Positions 8,399-17,815 of a stretch of DNA of 64,000 bases are shown here, in pieces. Position 1 is the first letter of the stretch, and the number at the start of each line of letters is the position of its first letter. The notes beneath the pieces were generated by a model. That model ran no database searches and was not told where the DNA came from. It saw only the letters and a program-made list of their open reading frames with translations. Source of the DNA: Hoylesella buccalis ATCC 35310 (GTDB lineage: Bacteria > Bacteroidota > Bacteroidia > Bacteroidales > Bacteroidaceae). Location of the stretch: NCBI RefSeq assembly GCF_025151385.1, contig NZ_CP102287.1, forward strand, positions 1,364,001 through 1,428,000, given 5' to 3'. The translations under genes were made by a program, and so were the position numbers.

Positions 8399-10162
8399 AT
8401 GGATTTTTTGCCAAACAAACCGGTGGCAATTTGTATTGGTGGTGTTGAGTTGTCTTCGTTCAAGTCCCTTCGTCTGAACCAGTCAATTAACGAACACCAT
8501 TATTTTGAAATGCTTCTTGACTATGAAGTCGGTGAAGTGTTTCAGGCAGCCACACTCACCAAATCCGCTGACTGGCTGGGAAAATCAATAGCCATAACTA
8601 TTGGTGAGAGGAACTTTTACGGTCTTGTGGCACAGGTGGGCTTGCACAAGTCCGAGGGATATACTTTCCTGAAAGTCTCAGGCTTCTCCACAACCTACCG
8701 TTTGGAGGGCGATTTGCACTTTGCGTCTTGGAATGAGAAGACTTTGGCGGACATTGTCGGAGAACTGGCAGAAAAGTCCAATGTGCAGGCATTGGTGAAA
8801 CCGGAAAGGAGCGCAAAATTGGAATATGAATGCCAATATCAGGAGAGCAATTTCGCATTCATACAAAGACTGGCGAGGCAGCATTTTGAATGGCTCTATT
8901 ATGATGGAGAGAAATTGATTTTCGGCAAGCCGGAATTACCTCCCTCCATCACGCTGGACTCCAAGAGGGATTTGAACTCCTTGGACATCTGCATCCAGAC
9001 CGGAGCCCGCGCCCTTTCCTCCTTCGCCCATCTGTCGGGAAGCAACAATACGCTGAAATCCTCGTCCCCGGACGAGCCGACGGGACTGAACAAGCTCGGG
9101 CAGCACGCTTTTCAGGAATCCATCAAGATGTTTGGTCCTCCCGCCAATCATTATGCCACCTCCCGTGTCACGAACAAAGGAGAGTTGGACACCTATCTTC
9201 AGAAGAAACAGCAATCAGACGCCTCCATGTCCCACTTTATCACGGCGGAGAGCGACTATGTAGGTCTGATGTTGGGCAGTGTCGTGGACATAAAAAGCAC
9301 CGTTCAAGTGGCAGGCGTTTCCTACAAGGAAGAGTTGCTGGGAGCTTACCTTATTACTGAGATAGTCCACTTCGCGGAGGGTGATGGAGGCTATTCCTGC
9401 CAATTCACTGCGATTCCTGCATCTGTAAAGTCATTGCCGACCCCTGACGTCCCCCTTCCCATTGCCCAGCCACAGATGGCGACCGTCATCAGCAATGATG
9501 ACCCCAAGAAACAGGGACGTGTCCAAGTGAGGATGAACTGGCAGATAAACGGCATGAAAACCTCGTGGGTGCGCGTGCTCTCACCGGATGCGGGAGGCAG
9601 CGAAAAAGTGTCCTCCAACAGAGGATTTGTCTTTATCCCGGAAGTCGGCGACCAAGTCATGGTTGCCTTCCGTTACAATGACCCCAACAGACCCTATATA
9701 CAAGGAAGCCTGTTCAATGGAACCAATGGAGGCGGGGGCGGAGCCGACAACAACGTGAAGAGCCTGACCACGAGAAGCGGGGTCGCCGTCACGCTGGATG
9801 ACAGTAAGGGAAGTGTGCTTATAAAGGATAAGGCAGGAAATTCATATGCTGCCGATGGTGCGGGAAATATAAAAATAGAATCTTCCCAAACCATAACATT
9901 TACATGCAAGGATTCTTCCATTACCTTGAAAGAAGATGGCAACATCCTGTTAGACGGGAAAATCCTGACATTGAACGGGAAGGACTCCATTTCATTGAAT
10001 TCAAAAGCCATTGACTCTACCGCCGCAGAGACAAACACGATGAACGGAAATGACGTTACCGTTCAGGGCAATGTAACCGCCACTTTGTCAGGAACTTCCA
10101 AGACGGATGTTGATTCCATGGGAATAACATCCGTTTCCGGAACGCTTGTAAAACTTAACTAA
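8399..10162 (+). CDS. vgrG: VgrG (TssI), T6SS spike protein
   Basis: A 587-residue protein with the T4 gp27/gp5 plan. The first ~340 residues form the gp27-like base, including the stretch YECQYQESNFAFIQRLARQ. A gp5-like OB fold follows (~355-440: NDDPKKQGRVQVRMNW, SPDAGGSEKVSSNRGF, EVGDQVMVAF, then NDPNRPYIQGSLFNG). A C-terminal beta-helix made of short repeats (SITLKEDGNILLDGK) completes it with no extra effector domain. The ATG at 8399 is preferred over an upstream in-frame TTG at 8366 that lies inside the hairpin. It caps the Hcp tube and probably carries the PAAR-like N-terminus of the Rhs protein encoded downstream. Confidence 0.9.
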   Translation: MDFLPNKPVAICIGGVELSSFKSLRLNQSINEHHYFEMLLDYEVGEVFQAATLTKSADWLGKSIAITIGERNFYGLVAQVGLHKSEGYTFLKVSGFSTTYRLEGDLHFASWNEKTLADIVGELAEKSNVQALVKPERSAKLEYECQYQESNFAFIQRLARQHFEWLYYDGEKLIFGKPELPPSITLDSKRDLNSLDICIQTGARALSSFAHLSGSNNTLKSSSPDEPTGLNKLGQHAFQESIKMFGPPANHYATSRVTNKGELDTYLQKKQQSDASMSHFITAESDYVGLMLGSVVDIKSTVQVAGVSYKEELLGAYLITEIVHFAEGDGGYSCQFTAIPASVKSLPTPDVPLPIAQPQMATVISNDDPKKQGRVQVRMNWQINGMKTSWVRVLSPDAGGSEKVSSNRGFVFIPEVGDQVMVAFRYNDPNRPYIQGSLFNGTNGGGGGADNNVKSLTTRSGVAVTLDDSKGSVLIKDKAGNSYAADGAGNIKIESSQTITFTCKDSSITLKEDGNILLDGKILTLNGKDSISLNSKAIDSTAAETNTMNGNDVTVQGNVTATLSGTSKTDVDSMGITSVSGTLVKLN

Positions 10163-10172
10163 GTGTCATACG

Positions 10173-11558
10173 ATGAGCAATGCCATTCAACAGATTGCCG
10201 AACGGATGCTTTGTCAATGGGAGGAAGCCGTATCCAAGAAAGAGGTAAAGGTTGTCCGTATCATTATAAAAAACGGGGATGAGACCATGCTAAGTGCGTT
10301 CTATGACTATTTGCTGGCCATAGACATCGCCACGGATGAGTTCGTGTTTCTCTTCCAACTGCCTTTTATTGATACGGACTCATTCTCCCGTGATATTGTA
10401 ACTTATCTGGAAAAGGAGATTAAGGTATGGAATGAGGCGCAAAAGCCACAGGGCTTCTCTGCTGAACGGATAGAATGGACGCCTGACTACACGCTTGCGG
10501 ACGGGGACAACCCCGCTTTATTGGCGATACGGAACTTGTCAATTTTTGCAGACCATTTGCTGGGAAATGAAAAGTTCAAATGCAACTTCATTCTCCACCC
10601 AGACAACGATTTTCCCCAAAAAGATTTTTGCGAATGGCTGGAAAAAGCCTTGCAGGTCAAATCATGGTCAAACAAAATGACGCTAACCTTCGGAGACAGT
10701 TTTCATGATGGCGACATCTCCGAGTTGTCCGATCGGTTCCCTGAGGAAATTTCCGTAATCACTCCGGATATAGACATGGATGGTGCCATGGAACGACTGG
10801 CGGAGCAGGCACTGCTGGAAAATCAAGGTGATGATGTTACGGAGGATGAGTATCGCCTGAACTTGGTAAAACTCATCAACAGCGTCAAGAAGCGCCAAGC
10901 CGACGAAACACAGCGGTTGGCAAAAAGATGCTTCGATCTGGCTCTCACAAAGGTCAGGAAGGATCTTAATTGGATTGGACAATTCGTGACATTGTATCTT
11001 ATCCTGCTGAACGACCAGCTTGGCTACGGGAACGAGACCGAGGCTTTGTATTTTGCGGACAAGGCGATAGATGCCGCTGGGAAAGGGATAGGAAAGTTGG
11101 ATGACACTTTGTCCTACCGTCTGCTTGCCAACGCGCAGCTCAGCAAGGCAGCCATATACATAGGCATGCGTGATTGGCGAAATGCCTGTCCCCTGTATCA
11201 GGAAGGTTCCGTATCCTATCATCAGTGCGCGGATTATTTCATGCAGATGGAGTCGCTTCGCATGTGCGGCTATTGTCAGGAGAAACAATCCCTACAACGG
11301 GAGGCAGCCAACTCATACCATCAGGCGTATTTGCTGAACAGTCAGCTCAGCCTTGACGTACTGAGGAAATCAACCTTTCCCCTCATAGCATTGTCGCTGT
11401 ACCAAAGCCCCTGCCGCGAAGAGTTTATATCCGACATTGAGTTCGAGAAACGCATGAAAGAGATTTTTGGCGCTGAATGGCAAGATTTTTTATTCATGTA
11501 CCAGCAACAAATGAAAGCCCCTCCACAAATCCCGTCAGATTATGGAACAATTGAATGA
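10173..11558 (+). CDS. Unrecognised VgrG/Rhs-linked protein, possible effector-loading factor
   Basis: A 461-residue soluble protein, 10 bp after vgrG and overlapping the next small gene. The first ~200 residues are mixed alpha/beta (EVKVVRIIIKNGDETMLSAF, DEFVFLFQLPF). Residues ~235-430 are helical with TPR-like spacing (ETEALYFADKAIDAAGKG, SKAAIYIGMRDWRNACPLY, REAANSYHQAYLLN). There is no signal peptide, membrane helix or catalytic motif. Its place between vgrG and rhs is where adaptor or chaperone genes sit in proteobacterial T6SS clusters, so an adaptor role is plausible. It does not resemble EagR or Tap that I can see. Confidence 0.6.
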   Translation: MSNAIQQIAERMLCQWEEAVSKKEVKVVRIIIKNGDETMLSAFYDYLLAIDIATDEFVFLFQLPFIDTDSFSRDIVTYLEKEIKVWNEAQKPQGFSAERIEWTPDYTLADGDNPALLAIRNLSIFADHLLGNEKFKCNFILHPDNDFPQKDFCEWLEKALQVKSWSNKMTLTFGDSFHDGDISELSDRFPEEISVITPDIDMDGAMERLAEQALLENQGDDVTEDEYRLNLVKLINSVKKRQADETQRLAKRCFDLALTKVRKDLNWIGQFVTLYLILLNDQLGYGNETEALYFADKAIDAAGKGIGKLDDTLSYRLLANAQLSKAAIYIGMRDWRNACPLYQEGSVSYHQCADYFMQMESLRMCGYCQEKQSLQREAANSYHQAYLLNSQLSLDVLRKSTFPLIALSLYQSPCREEFISDIEFEKRMKEIFGAEWQDFLFMYQQQMKAPPQIPSDYGTIE

Positions 11559-11811
11559 TTTTTTCGGCAAGTTGTTTGCCTACTTCCGGGAACATCCGCA
11601 ATACGGGCTTCTCGTGGCAATCCTCCTTGTAATCCTGTATCTCATAGGGGTGATTTTTGACTGGAAATGGACGCTGCTGCCGAGCGGGAACAGCGACTTT
11701 ACGCAAATGTGGATTGACCTGTTTGGCAGGAATGTCGTCCGGTTCGTGAAGGGTGTCCTCGCCGTCCTCCTGCTTCTTGCCTTAGTTTACCTGTACTACC
11801 ATTATAAATAA
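11542..11811 (+). CDS. Small two-helix membrane protein, Imm17-like
   Basis: An 89-residue protein with two membrane helices (residues ~22-42 and 67-85) joined by a loop containing IFDWKWTLL and FGRNVVRFVKG. This layout (helix, F.W.W motif, FGR..VR motif, helix) is what I remember of the immunity 17 family that lies next to Rhs genes in Bacteroidota. It overlaps the preceding gene by 17 bp and ends 7 bp before rhs. It lies before the toxin gene rather than after the variable tip, so it may be a general Rhs partner rather than immunity to this tip. The family call is from memory. Confidence 0.6.
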   Translation: MEQLNDFFGKLFAYFREHPQYGLLVAILLVILYLIGVIFDWKWTLLPSGNSDFTQMWIDLFGRNVVRFVKGVLAVLLLLALVYLYYHYK

Positions 11812-11818
11812 TCCGCCT

Positions 11819-14800
11819 ATGTCTTCGTCTTCCATCTCCCACGGTTACTTTGAAAGCGTCAGTACCCAGTTGTCCCTGAGTGTGGGCTCCTCGTTTGAGG
11901 GTGTTGCTGGCAATTCCTCCGCCAACGCCTCACAGGGCATCTCTGCGGGCGTGAGCGCCGTGGATACGGGCATGAAGGCGGGCATGGCACTGGCTGGAAC
12001 CTTTGACGCAGGCATGGAGTCCGCCTACGTTCCCGCACTGGCGGGTCTTGGACTCAAGGGCATGGCGTGCCTCCCCATCAGCAAGCAGCTGGACCCGGTT
12101 CTGGGCATAGACTGCCACATCATGATACCTGGCGGTCCCCTTCCCAATCCCTATATTGGCTTGCTGATTAACCCGGCGGACTTTATCACGGCAGCCATTG
12201 CCTCCGTCCTTCCACCACCCCCTCCCATGCCGGAAGAAGGCGGCGGTGGTGATGCCGACGGTGCCAAGATGGCGGGAATAGCCCATACCGTTGCCACCAT
12301 TGTCATCGGTATGATGGGGGCTACCGTCAAAATCGGCAACTTCATTCCTCGTGCCGTTGCAGGGACATTCACCCGAAATATATTCCATTTCCCCATCGGA
12401 GGAGCATTTGCCCTTCCCCCGATGAACAAGGGGCACGCTTTCATGGGCAGCCTGAACGTGCTGGCGGACGGCGACCCGCTCTCCGGCGGCGGAGCGCACC
12501 TGCACATGGACTGCTGGGACATCGGAATACCGACTCCGCACATCATCAAGAAAGACAAGGAGTATTTCGCCCTTTTCATGCCTACGGGAATCATCATCCC
12601 CATTCCCTGGTCCAGACCCGTACTGACCAACCCCGTTCCGATTCCGCTTAATCCCGTGGATGTTGTAAAGAAAAAGCTGATGGGTGCATTCGGACGCTTT
12701 TATAAGAGAAAGACGGAAAGGCTGGCGAGAAAGCTGCATGCCAAGATTGATGCAAACAAGAAGATTGGCTCGGCGAGTCTTAAGGGCATGCTCCACAAGG
12801 CGCTGTGTACCGTTACGGGACATCCTGTCGATGTGGCGAGCGGGACATTCTTCACCGATGAGGAGGACTTTTTCCTGACAGGTGTCATACCGCTTTCATG
12901 GGAGCGCACATGGTACAGCAAGAGCGACTACAAGGGACCATTGGGCAATGGCTGGCATCATTCCTATGACATGGGACTGATTGTGGACGAGGAAACACTG
13001 ACCTTCCGAATGAATGACGGTCGCCCCGTCGTCATACCCCTGCCGACGAAGCAACAGCCCTCCCTTGTCAAAAGTGAGAGAATGGAAGCCCGCTTTGGTG
13101 AGGATGGAAGGTATTATATCTGGGACATCGGCGAAGACCTGTTCTACCACTTTACCGACACCTCCTATGAGGATGTACGCCTGCTGAGCCGCATCAGCGA
13201 CATCAACGGCTTTGAGATCCTGTTCAGATACGACCACAGGGGGCATCTGCAGGAGATAACCGACAGTGCGGGACGCCGCCTAAGAGTGGAGAATGACCCG
13301 AGGGGACGCATCATCGCCATCTTCGCGCCGGACCCCGCCTCCCGCAGGGAAGAGGAGTTCCAGATTGCCTCCTACCGCTATGACAGCCTCGGGAACCTCA
13401 TTGAGCAAAAAAATGCCGAGAGAGAGGTCATGTCCTATGCATACTCCGGTTTCCTCTTGGTCGAGGAGACATGGCGCAACGGGGTGAAGTGGCACTTTGA
13501 ATACGACGGTTCCGAAATAGGCTCGCGCTGCGTACACACATGGGGTACGCATGGGATCTACGACCACAAGCTGAGTTTTTTTGACGGCTATACCGAGGTA
13601 CTGGACAGCCATGACCGGAAAACGACCTACTACTATAAGGACGGCAAGGTATATCTCAAGAAAGACCCCACAGGGGCGGAATACCGCACACGCCATGGGG
13701 ACGACAACCTGATTCTCTCCGAACAGGATCCCCTGGGCAACAGTCACCTGTACGGCTATGATGAGTTCGGCAACCGTACGGAGAGCAGCGACCCGGAAGG
13801 CGGGACGGTATCGGTGACCTATCTAAGAAAAGGAAATCTCAGAAACCGACCGCTGGAGATGCAGACTCCGGATGGAGGAATATGGTCCTTCGCCTACGAC
13901 AGGAAAGGAAATGTCGTTGAGCGCAGGAATCCGAAGGGAGCAGTCACCAAGCTGGCGTACAAGGACGGACTGCCGGCGGAAATCACCGATGCTTTCGGCG
14001 TAAGGACGGCACTGACCTACGACGGCAGCCATAACCTCACGGAGGCGTCCGACAGCAGGGGAAACATCACGCGCTTCCGCTATGACAGGCTGGGGCGCTG
14101 CACGGAAATCACCAATCCCAAGGGAGCCTGCCAGAAACGCCGCTACGATCTCGTGGGGCGCATCGTGGAGGTGGAGGACTTCGACGGCAACCACATCCGG
14201 CTGACCTACGACGGCATCGACAATCTCCTTGCCTACAAGGACGACCATCAGGAGGTGGAGTACGGCTATGAGGGGATGTGGAAGCTCACGCGCCGGAAGG
14301 ATGCCCGTGGCGTCATCTGTTTCCTGCATGACCGTGAGGAGAGGCTGCTCGAAATTATCAACGAGAAGGGCGAGCACTATGCCTTTGCCATGGACGCCGC
14401 GGGAAACGTACTGCAGGAGGAGGGGTTCGACGGTGGCGTGAGGAAATATGTCCGTGACCGTGCGGGTCGTGTCATCAAGGAAACGCTTCCCAGCGGCAAG
14501 TTCAAGGAGTACGAGTACGACAGGTGCGGACGGGTTACGTGCGTTACCCACGATTACGACAAGGCGGAAGAGCAGACTTACGACTACTATGCCTCCGGAC
14601 GGCTGGCGGAAGCCAGGAATGAACACGCTATAGTCAGTTTCCGCTACGACAACATGGGGTTGCCCGTGGAGGAGCGGAGCAATGAACACGTTATCAAACG
14701 TACCTATGACAAGTCTGGACAGATAGCCACGCTTACGAGCTCCCTTGGCGCTGACCTTACCTACGAGCGCAATGAGTTCGGGGAACTGACCTGCTTCTCG

Positions 14801-16228
14801 GCAGGACAGTCGGAAGCCCCGGGTCGCTTTGAGAGCAGGCACGAGTATGACAGCCTTGGCTTTGAGCTGGAGCGCATGCTCCCCGGTGGCGTAACGCAGA
14901 GCTTTGCCTATGACGACATCGGCAGGCTCATCGACAGCAAGACCCGTCAGTCATCCAAGGTGCGCAGAGAACGCAAATACCATTGGGACAGTGCCGACAG
15001 GCTGCTCAAGACGGAGGACAACCGCTTTGGCACCACCACCTATGAGTACAGCCCCACCGGGCATCTGCAAAAGGCGGTCTATGCCGATGGCAGGGAGGAG
15101 TACCGTCTTTCGGACAAGGCGGGCAACCTCTTTGACGACCCTGACAGAAAGCTGCGCAAGTACCTCCGAGGAGGAAAGCTGGAGCAGTCGGGGGAATGGC
15201 GCTTTGTCTATGACAGGGACGGACAGCTCGTAGAGAAATACAAGGGTTCTGGCAAATGGTGGGACAGCAAGTCCGAACGCTGGCGGTATATCTGGAATCA
15301 GAATGGAACGCTGAAGGAGGTCAGACCTCCCGGAGGGGAAGATTTTGCCTTTGATGCCCTGTTCACCTATGATGCCCTCGGAAGGCGCCTGAGCAAGGAT
15401 GCCATTGGCATCACCTGCTGGCTGTGGAACGGCAACGTGCCCCTGCACGAGTGGACACCCAATCGGAGGCGCAATGAGCAAGGAGAGATAGAAGAATACC
15501 AAAAGGACCTCAGGACATGGCTCTTTGAGGAGGAGAGTTTCGTGCCCTTGGCTCTGTTCCAGGACGGCAAGGCATACTCCATCGTGACCGACCATCTTGG
15601 TACGCCCGTGGAGGCGTACAACGAGCAGGGCGAGGAAGTGTGGTACCGCAGGCTTGACATGAACGGGAAGGTCATCGAGGAGCGGTCCATACTCTATACT
15701 TCCTACAAGGACTACGTCAAGATACCGTTCCTTTTCCAAGGACAGTACTATGACGAAGAAATCAAACTGGCATACAACAGGTTCAGATATTATGACCCTG
15801 AACTTGGAAGGTATATCTCGGAAGATCCTATACGCTTCGCCAGCGGAGCAACGGCTCTACATAGCTATGTTGAGGATTCTAATACTTGGACTGATACATT
15901 TGGCTTACGAGCTGGAAATACTTCTTTCTTACCGTCGGAACTTCATCCAGGAACAATCTCTGCAAAAAATCCAGGAGGAATATATAGAATTCCTGCAAGT
16001 GGAAATTATCATGATGACAAAGTTGCGTTGTACGCAAAAGCAGGTTTATCAGAACCTTTTAGTCCAGATTACATTGCACATCATATTAGTTACGATCCTG
16101 ACACAAATTCAATGGAAATGCAACTTGTTCGAAGCGAAAGCCATCAGAAATTATCACATAGAGGAGGTGTTAAAGATTATGAAGAGCAAACTGGAAAAAA
16201 ATACAAACGAAATAGTTATGCTAAATAA
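11819..16228 (+). CDS. Rhs-repeat T6SS effector with PAAR-like N-terminus and nuclease-like tip
   Basis: A 1469-residue polymorphic toxin. Residues ~25-300 are glycine/proline-rich with hydrophobic stretches and PAAR-like segments (IPGGPLPNPYIGLL, LADGDPLSGGGAHLHMDCW), expected to sit on VgrG. The Rhs entry domain follows (VDVASGTFFTDEEDFFL, LSWERTWYS, LGNGWHHSYD), then many YD repeats forming the shell (~340-1320). The core closes with RYYDPELGRYISEDPI and DTFGL near 1358. The tip (~1363-1469) contains IAHHISYDPDTNSMEMQLV and SHQKLSHRGGVKDYEE. That is the spacing of a histidine-metal finger nuclease of the LHH/SHH kind, a family-level inference. From about base 15840 the sequence becomes clearly AT-richer than the core, as for exchangeable tips. 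Confidence 0.85.
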   Translation: MSSSSISHGYFESVSTQLSLSVGSSFEGVAGNSSANASQGISAGVSAVDTGMKAGMALAGTFDAGMESAYVPALAGLGLKGMACLPISKQLDPVLGIDCHIMIPGGPLPNPYIGLLINPADFITAAIASVLPPPPPMPEEGGGGDADGAKMAGIAHTVATIVIGMMGATVKIGNFIPRAVAGTFTRNIFHFPIGGAFALPPMNKGHAFMGSLNVLADGDPLSGGGAHLHMDCWDIGIPTPHIIKKDKEYFALFMPTGIIIPIPWSRPVLTNPVPIPLNPVDVVKKKLMGAFGRFYKRKTERLARKLHAKIDANKKIGSASLKGMLHKALCTVTGHPVDVASGTFFTDEEDFFLTGVIPLSWERTWYSKSDYKGPLGNGWHHSYDMGLIVDEETLTFRMNDGRPVVIPLPTKQQPSLVKSERMEARFGEDGRYYIWDIGEDLFYHFTDTSYEDVRLLSRISDINGFEILFRYDHRGHLQEITDSAGRRLRVENDPRGRIIAIFAPDPASRREEEFQIASYRYDSLGNLIEQKNAEREVMSYAYSGFLLVEETWRNGVKWHFEYDGSEIGSRCVHTWGTHGIYDHKLSFFDGYTEVLDSHDRKTTYYYKDGKVYLKKDPTGAEYRTRHGDDNLILSEQDPLGNSHLYGYDEFGNRTESSDPEGGTVSVTYLRKGNLRNRPLEMQTPDGGIWSFAYDRKGNVVERRNPKGAVTKLAYKDGLPAEITDAFGVRTALTYDGSHNLTEASDSRGNITRFRYDRLGRCTEITNPKGACQKRRYDLVGRIVEVEDFDGNHIRLTYDGIDNLLAYKDDHQEVEYGYEGMWKLTRRKDARGVICFLHDREERLLEIINEKGEHYAFAMDAAGNVLQEEGFDGGVRKYVRDRAGRVIKETLPSGKFKEYEYDRCGRVTCVTHDYDKAEEQTYDYYASGRLAEARNEHAIVSFRYDNMGLPVEERSNEHVIKRTYDKSGQIATLTSSLGADLTYERNEFGELTCFSAGQSEAPGRFESRHEYDSLGFELERMLPGGVTQSFAYDDIGRLIDSKTRQSSKVRRERKYHWDSADRLLKTEDNRFGTTTYEYSPTGHLQKAVYADGREEYRLSDKAGNLFDDPDRKLRKYLRGGKLEQSGEWRFVYDRDGQLVEKYKGSGKWWDSKSERWRYIWNQNGTLKEVRPPGGEDFAFDALFTYDALGRRLSKDAIGITCWLWNGNVPLHEWTPNRRRNEQGEIEEYQKDLRTWLFEEESFVPLALFQDGKAYSIVTDHLGTPVEAYNEQGEEVWYRRLDMNGKVIEERSILYTSYKDYVKIPFLFQGQYYDEEIKLAYNRFRYYDPELGRYISEDPIRFASGATALHSYVEDSNTWTDTFGLRAGNTSFLPSELHPGTISAKNPGGIYRIPASGNYHDDKVALYAKAGLSEPFSPDYIAHHISYDPDTNSMEMQLVRSESHQKLSHRGGVKDYEEQTGKKYKRNSYAK

Positions 16229-16670
16229 TTCATTTATAGATAAAATTACCAATAAGAAGGTAATCGGGAGAAAAATATCGTATGAGAACATTGTTCTGTT
16301 TTTTTGCGAATGGGAATTCCCGGGAAAAGATGAATACATGGAGTTTTTATTACAATTTAATGGATTATTTTTCCCAGATGGGTTAATCCTTAAAAGTGAT
16401 TTAGATGTCGAGTTGGAAGTTGAAACCTTATACGACGTCAATGGTAGGCTTGAACGTTATTGGGATATTGCAAAGAAAAACCCTGACCTACCAGATGACT
16501 TTACAACAAGACATATACCGATAGGAAATGATGCAGCAGGAAATCAATATTGGGTTGATTTATTTTCGGGCAAAATTTTATTCTTTGAAACAGAGTATGA
16601 TTTCCCAGAAGGTTTACATGTTGTCTCTGACTGCTTTTGCACATTTTACTCGAATTTACGCCCTATGTAA
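16179..16670 (+). CDS. SUKH/SMI1-KNR4-like immunity protein for the Rhs tip
   Basis: A 163-residue soluble acidic protein whose start overlaps the last 50 bp of rhs in another frame. An unusual Shine-Dalgarno-like GGAGG (16163-16167) lies upstream of the ATG at 16179, which decides this start. The open frame continues upstream to 15750 only because rhs is open there. The segments LLQFNGLFFPDGL and IPIGNDAAGNQYWVDL, with following FFETEYDFPEG, are the hallmark layout of SUKH immunity proteins, often paired with nuclease tips. It presumably neutralises the tip in the cytoplasm. Base composition is AT-rich like the tip, so the two were probably acquired together. Confidence 0.75.
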   Translation: MKSKLEKNTNEIVMLNNSFIDKITNKKVIGRKISYENIVLFFCEWEFPGKDEYMEFLLQFNGLFFPDGLILKSDLDVELEVETLYDVNGRLERYWDIAKKNPDLPDDFTTRHIPIGNDAAGNQYWVDLFSGKILFFETEYDFPEGLHVVSDCFCTFYSNLRPM

Positions 16671-16734
16671 TGAAGGTTGTGTTTTTGGGGGAATCGTTTT
16701 GATCAAAGAGGCCATTGATTCCTACTATGTAAGG

Positions 16735-17646
16735 ATGGTACTGACCTACGACGGCATCGACAATCTCCTCACCTACAAGGACGACCATCAGGAGGTGGAA
16801 TACGGCTATGAGGGGATGTGGAAGCTCACACGCCGGAAGGATGCTCGTGGCGTCATCTGTTTCCTGCATGACCGTGAGGAGAGGCTGCTCGAAATTATCA
16901 ACGAGAAGGGCGAGCACTACGCCTTTGGCATGGACGCCGCGGGAAACGTACTGCAGGAGGAGGGGTTCGACGGCGGCGTGAGGAAATATGTCCGTGACCG
17001 TGCGGGGCGTGTCATCAAGGAAACGCTTCCCAGCGGCAAGTTCAAGGAGTACGAGTACGACAGGTGCGGACGGGTCACGCGCGTTACCCATGACTACAAC
17101 AAGACGGAAGAGCATATCTACGGCTACTATGCCTCCGGACGGCTGGCGGAAGCCAGAAATGAACACGCCATAGTCAGTTTCCGCTACGACAATATGGGCC
17201 TTCCCGTGGAGGAGCGGAGTAATGAACACGTTATCAAACGTACCTATGACAAGGCAGGACAGATAGCCACGCTTACGAGCTCCCTTGACGCCGACCTTAC
17301 CCACGAGCGCAATGAGTTCGGGGAACTGACCTGCTTCTCGGCAGGACAGGCGGAAGTCCCGGGTCGCTTTGAGAGCAGGCACGAGTATGACAGTCCGGGT
17401 TTTGAGCTGGGGCGTATGCTCCCCGGTGGCGTAACGCAGAGCTTTGCCTATGACGACATCGGCAGGCTCATCGACAGCAAGACCCGCCAGTCATCCAAGG
17501 TGCGCAGGGAGCGTAAATACCATTGGGGCAGTGCCGACAGGCTGCTTAAGACGGAGGACAACCGCTTTGGCACCACCACCTATGAGTACAGCCCCACCGG
17601 GCATCTGCAAAAGGGCGGTCTATTCTGCTTAATTATACCTACTTAA
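16735..17646 (+). pseudogene. Truncated duplicate of the Rhs core (no toxin tip)
   Basis: Bases 16741-17623 repeat 14201-15083 of rhs at a constant offset of 2540, with only scattered substitutions. An additional G near 17614 shifts the frame, and similarity ends at 17623. The reading frame then closes after ten unrelated residues (ending LFCLIIPT). The fragment holds YD repeats only. It has no N-terminal domain, no core-closing motif and no tip. It lies just after the immunity gene, where displaced Rhs core fragments carrying old tips are found in other Rhs loci. Here the old tip seems deleted. An ATG at 16735 could allow translation, but a functional product is unlikely. Confidence 0.8.
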
Positions 17647-17720
17647 TATTATGACTATATGGTGTAACACCGTTGAGTATCAATATTTTTACCGAGAAAC
17701 AACAAAAAGTTCTATTTTTC

Positions 17721-17752
17721 TTTGGCAATCACAATCAAAAAGCTTATATTTG
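17721..17752 (+). promoter_or_regulatory. Bacteroidota consensus promoter for tssBC
   Basis: TTTG at 17721-17724 and TATATTTG at 17745-17752, separated by 20 nt, match the Bacteroidota promoter consensus exactly. Its -7 box is the same octamer as in the hcp promoter. The tssB ATG is at 17816, so the leader is about 57 nt. Confidence 0.78.
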
Positions 17753-17815
17753 CGAGCAGCCTAACAACTTGAAAGATAAAACAGGTATAAAATATAATTA
17801 AAATTATTATAAATT

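Noticed and set aside
11930..14842. Long minus-strand open frames opposite rhs
   Set aside because: They mirror the GC-rich Rhs core and have no domain, promoter or start context; shadows of the coding strand.
15750..16178. N-terminal extension of the immunity gene reading frame overlapping rhs
   Set aside because: Bases up to 16178 are open only because they lie in another frame of rhs; protein character and the Shine-Dalgarno-like site place the start at 16179.
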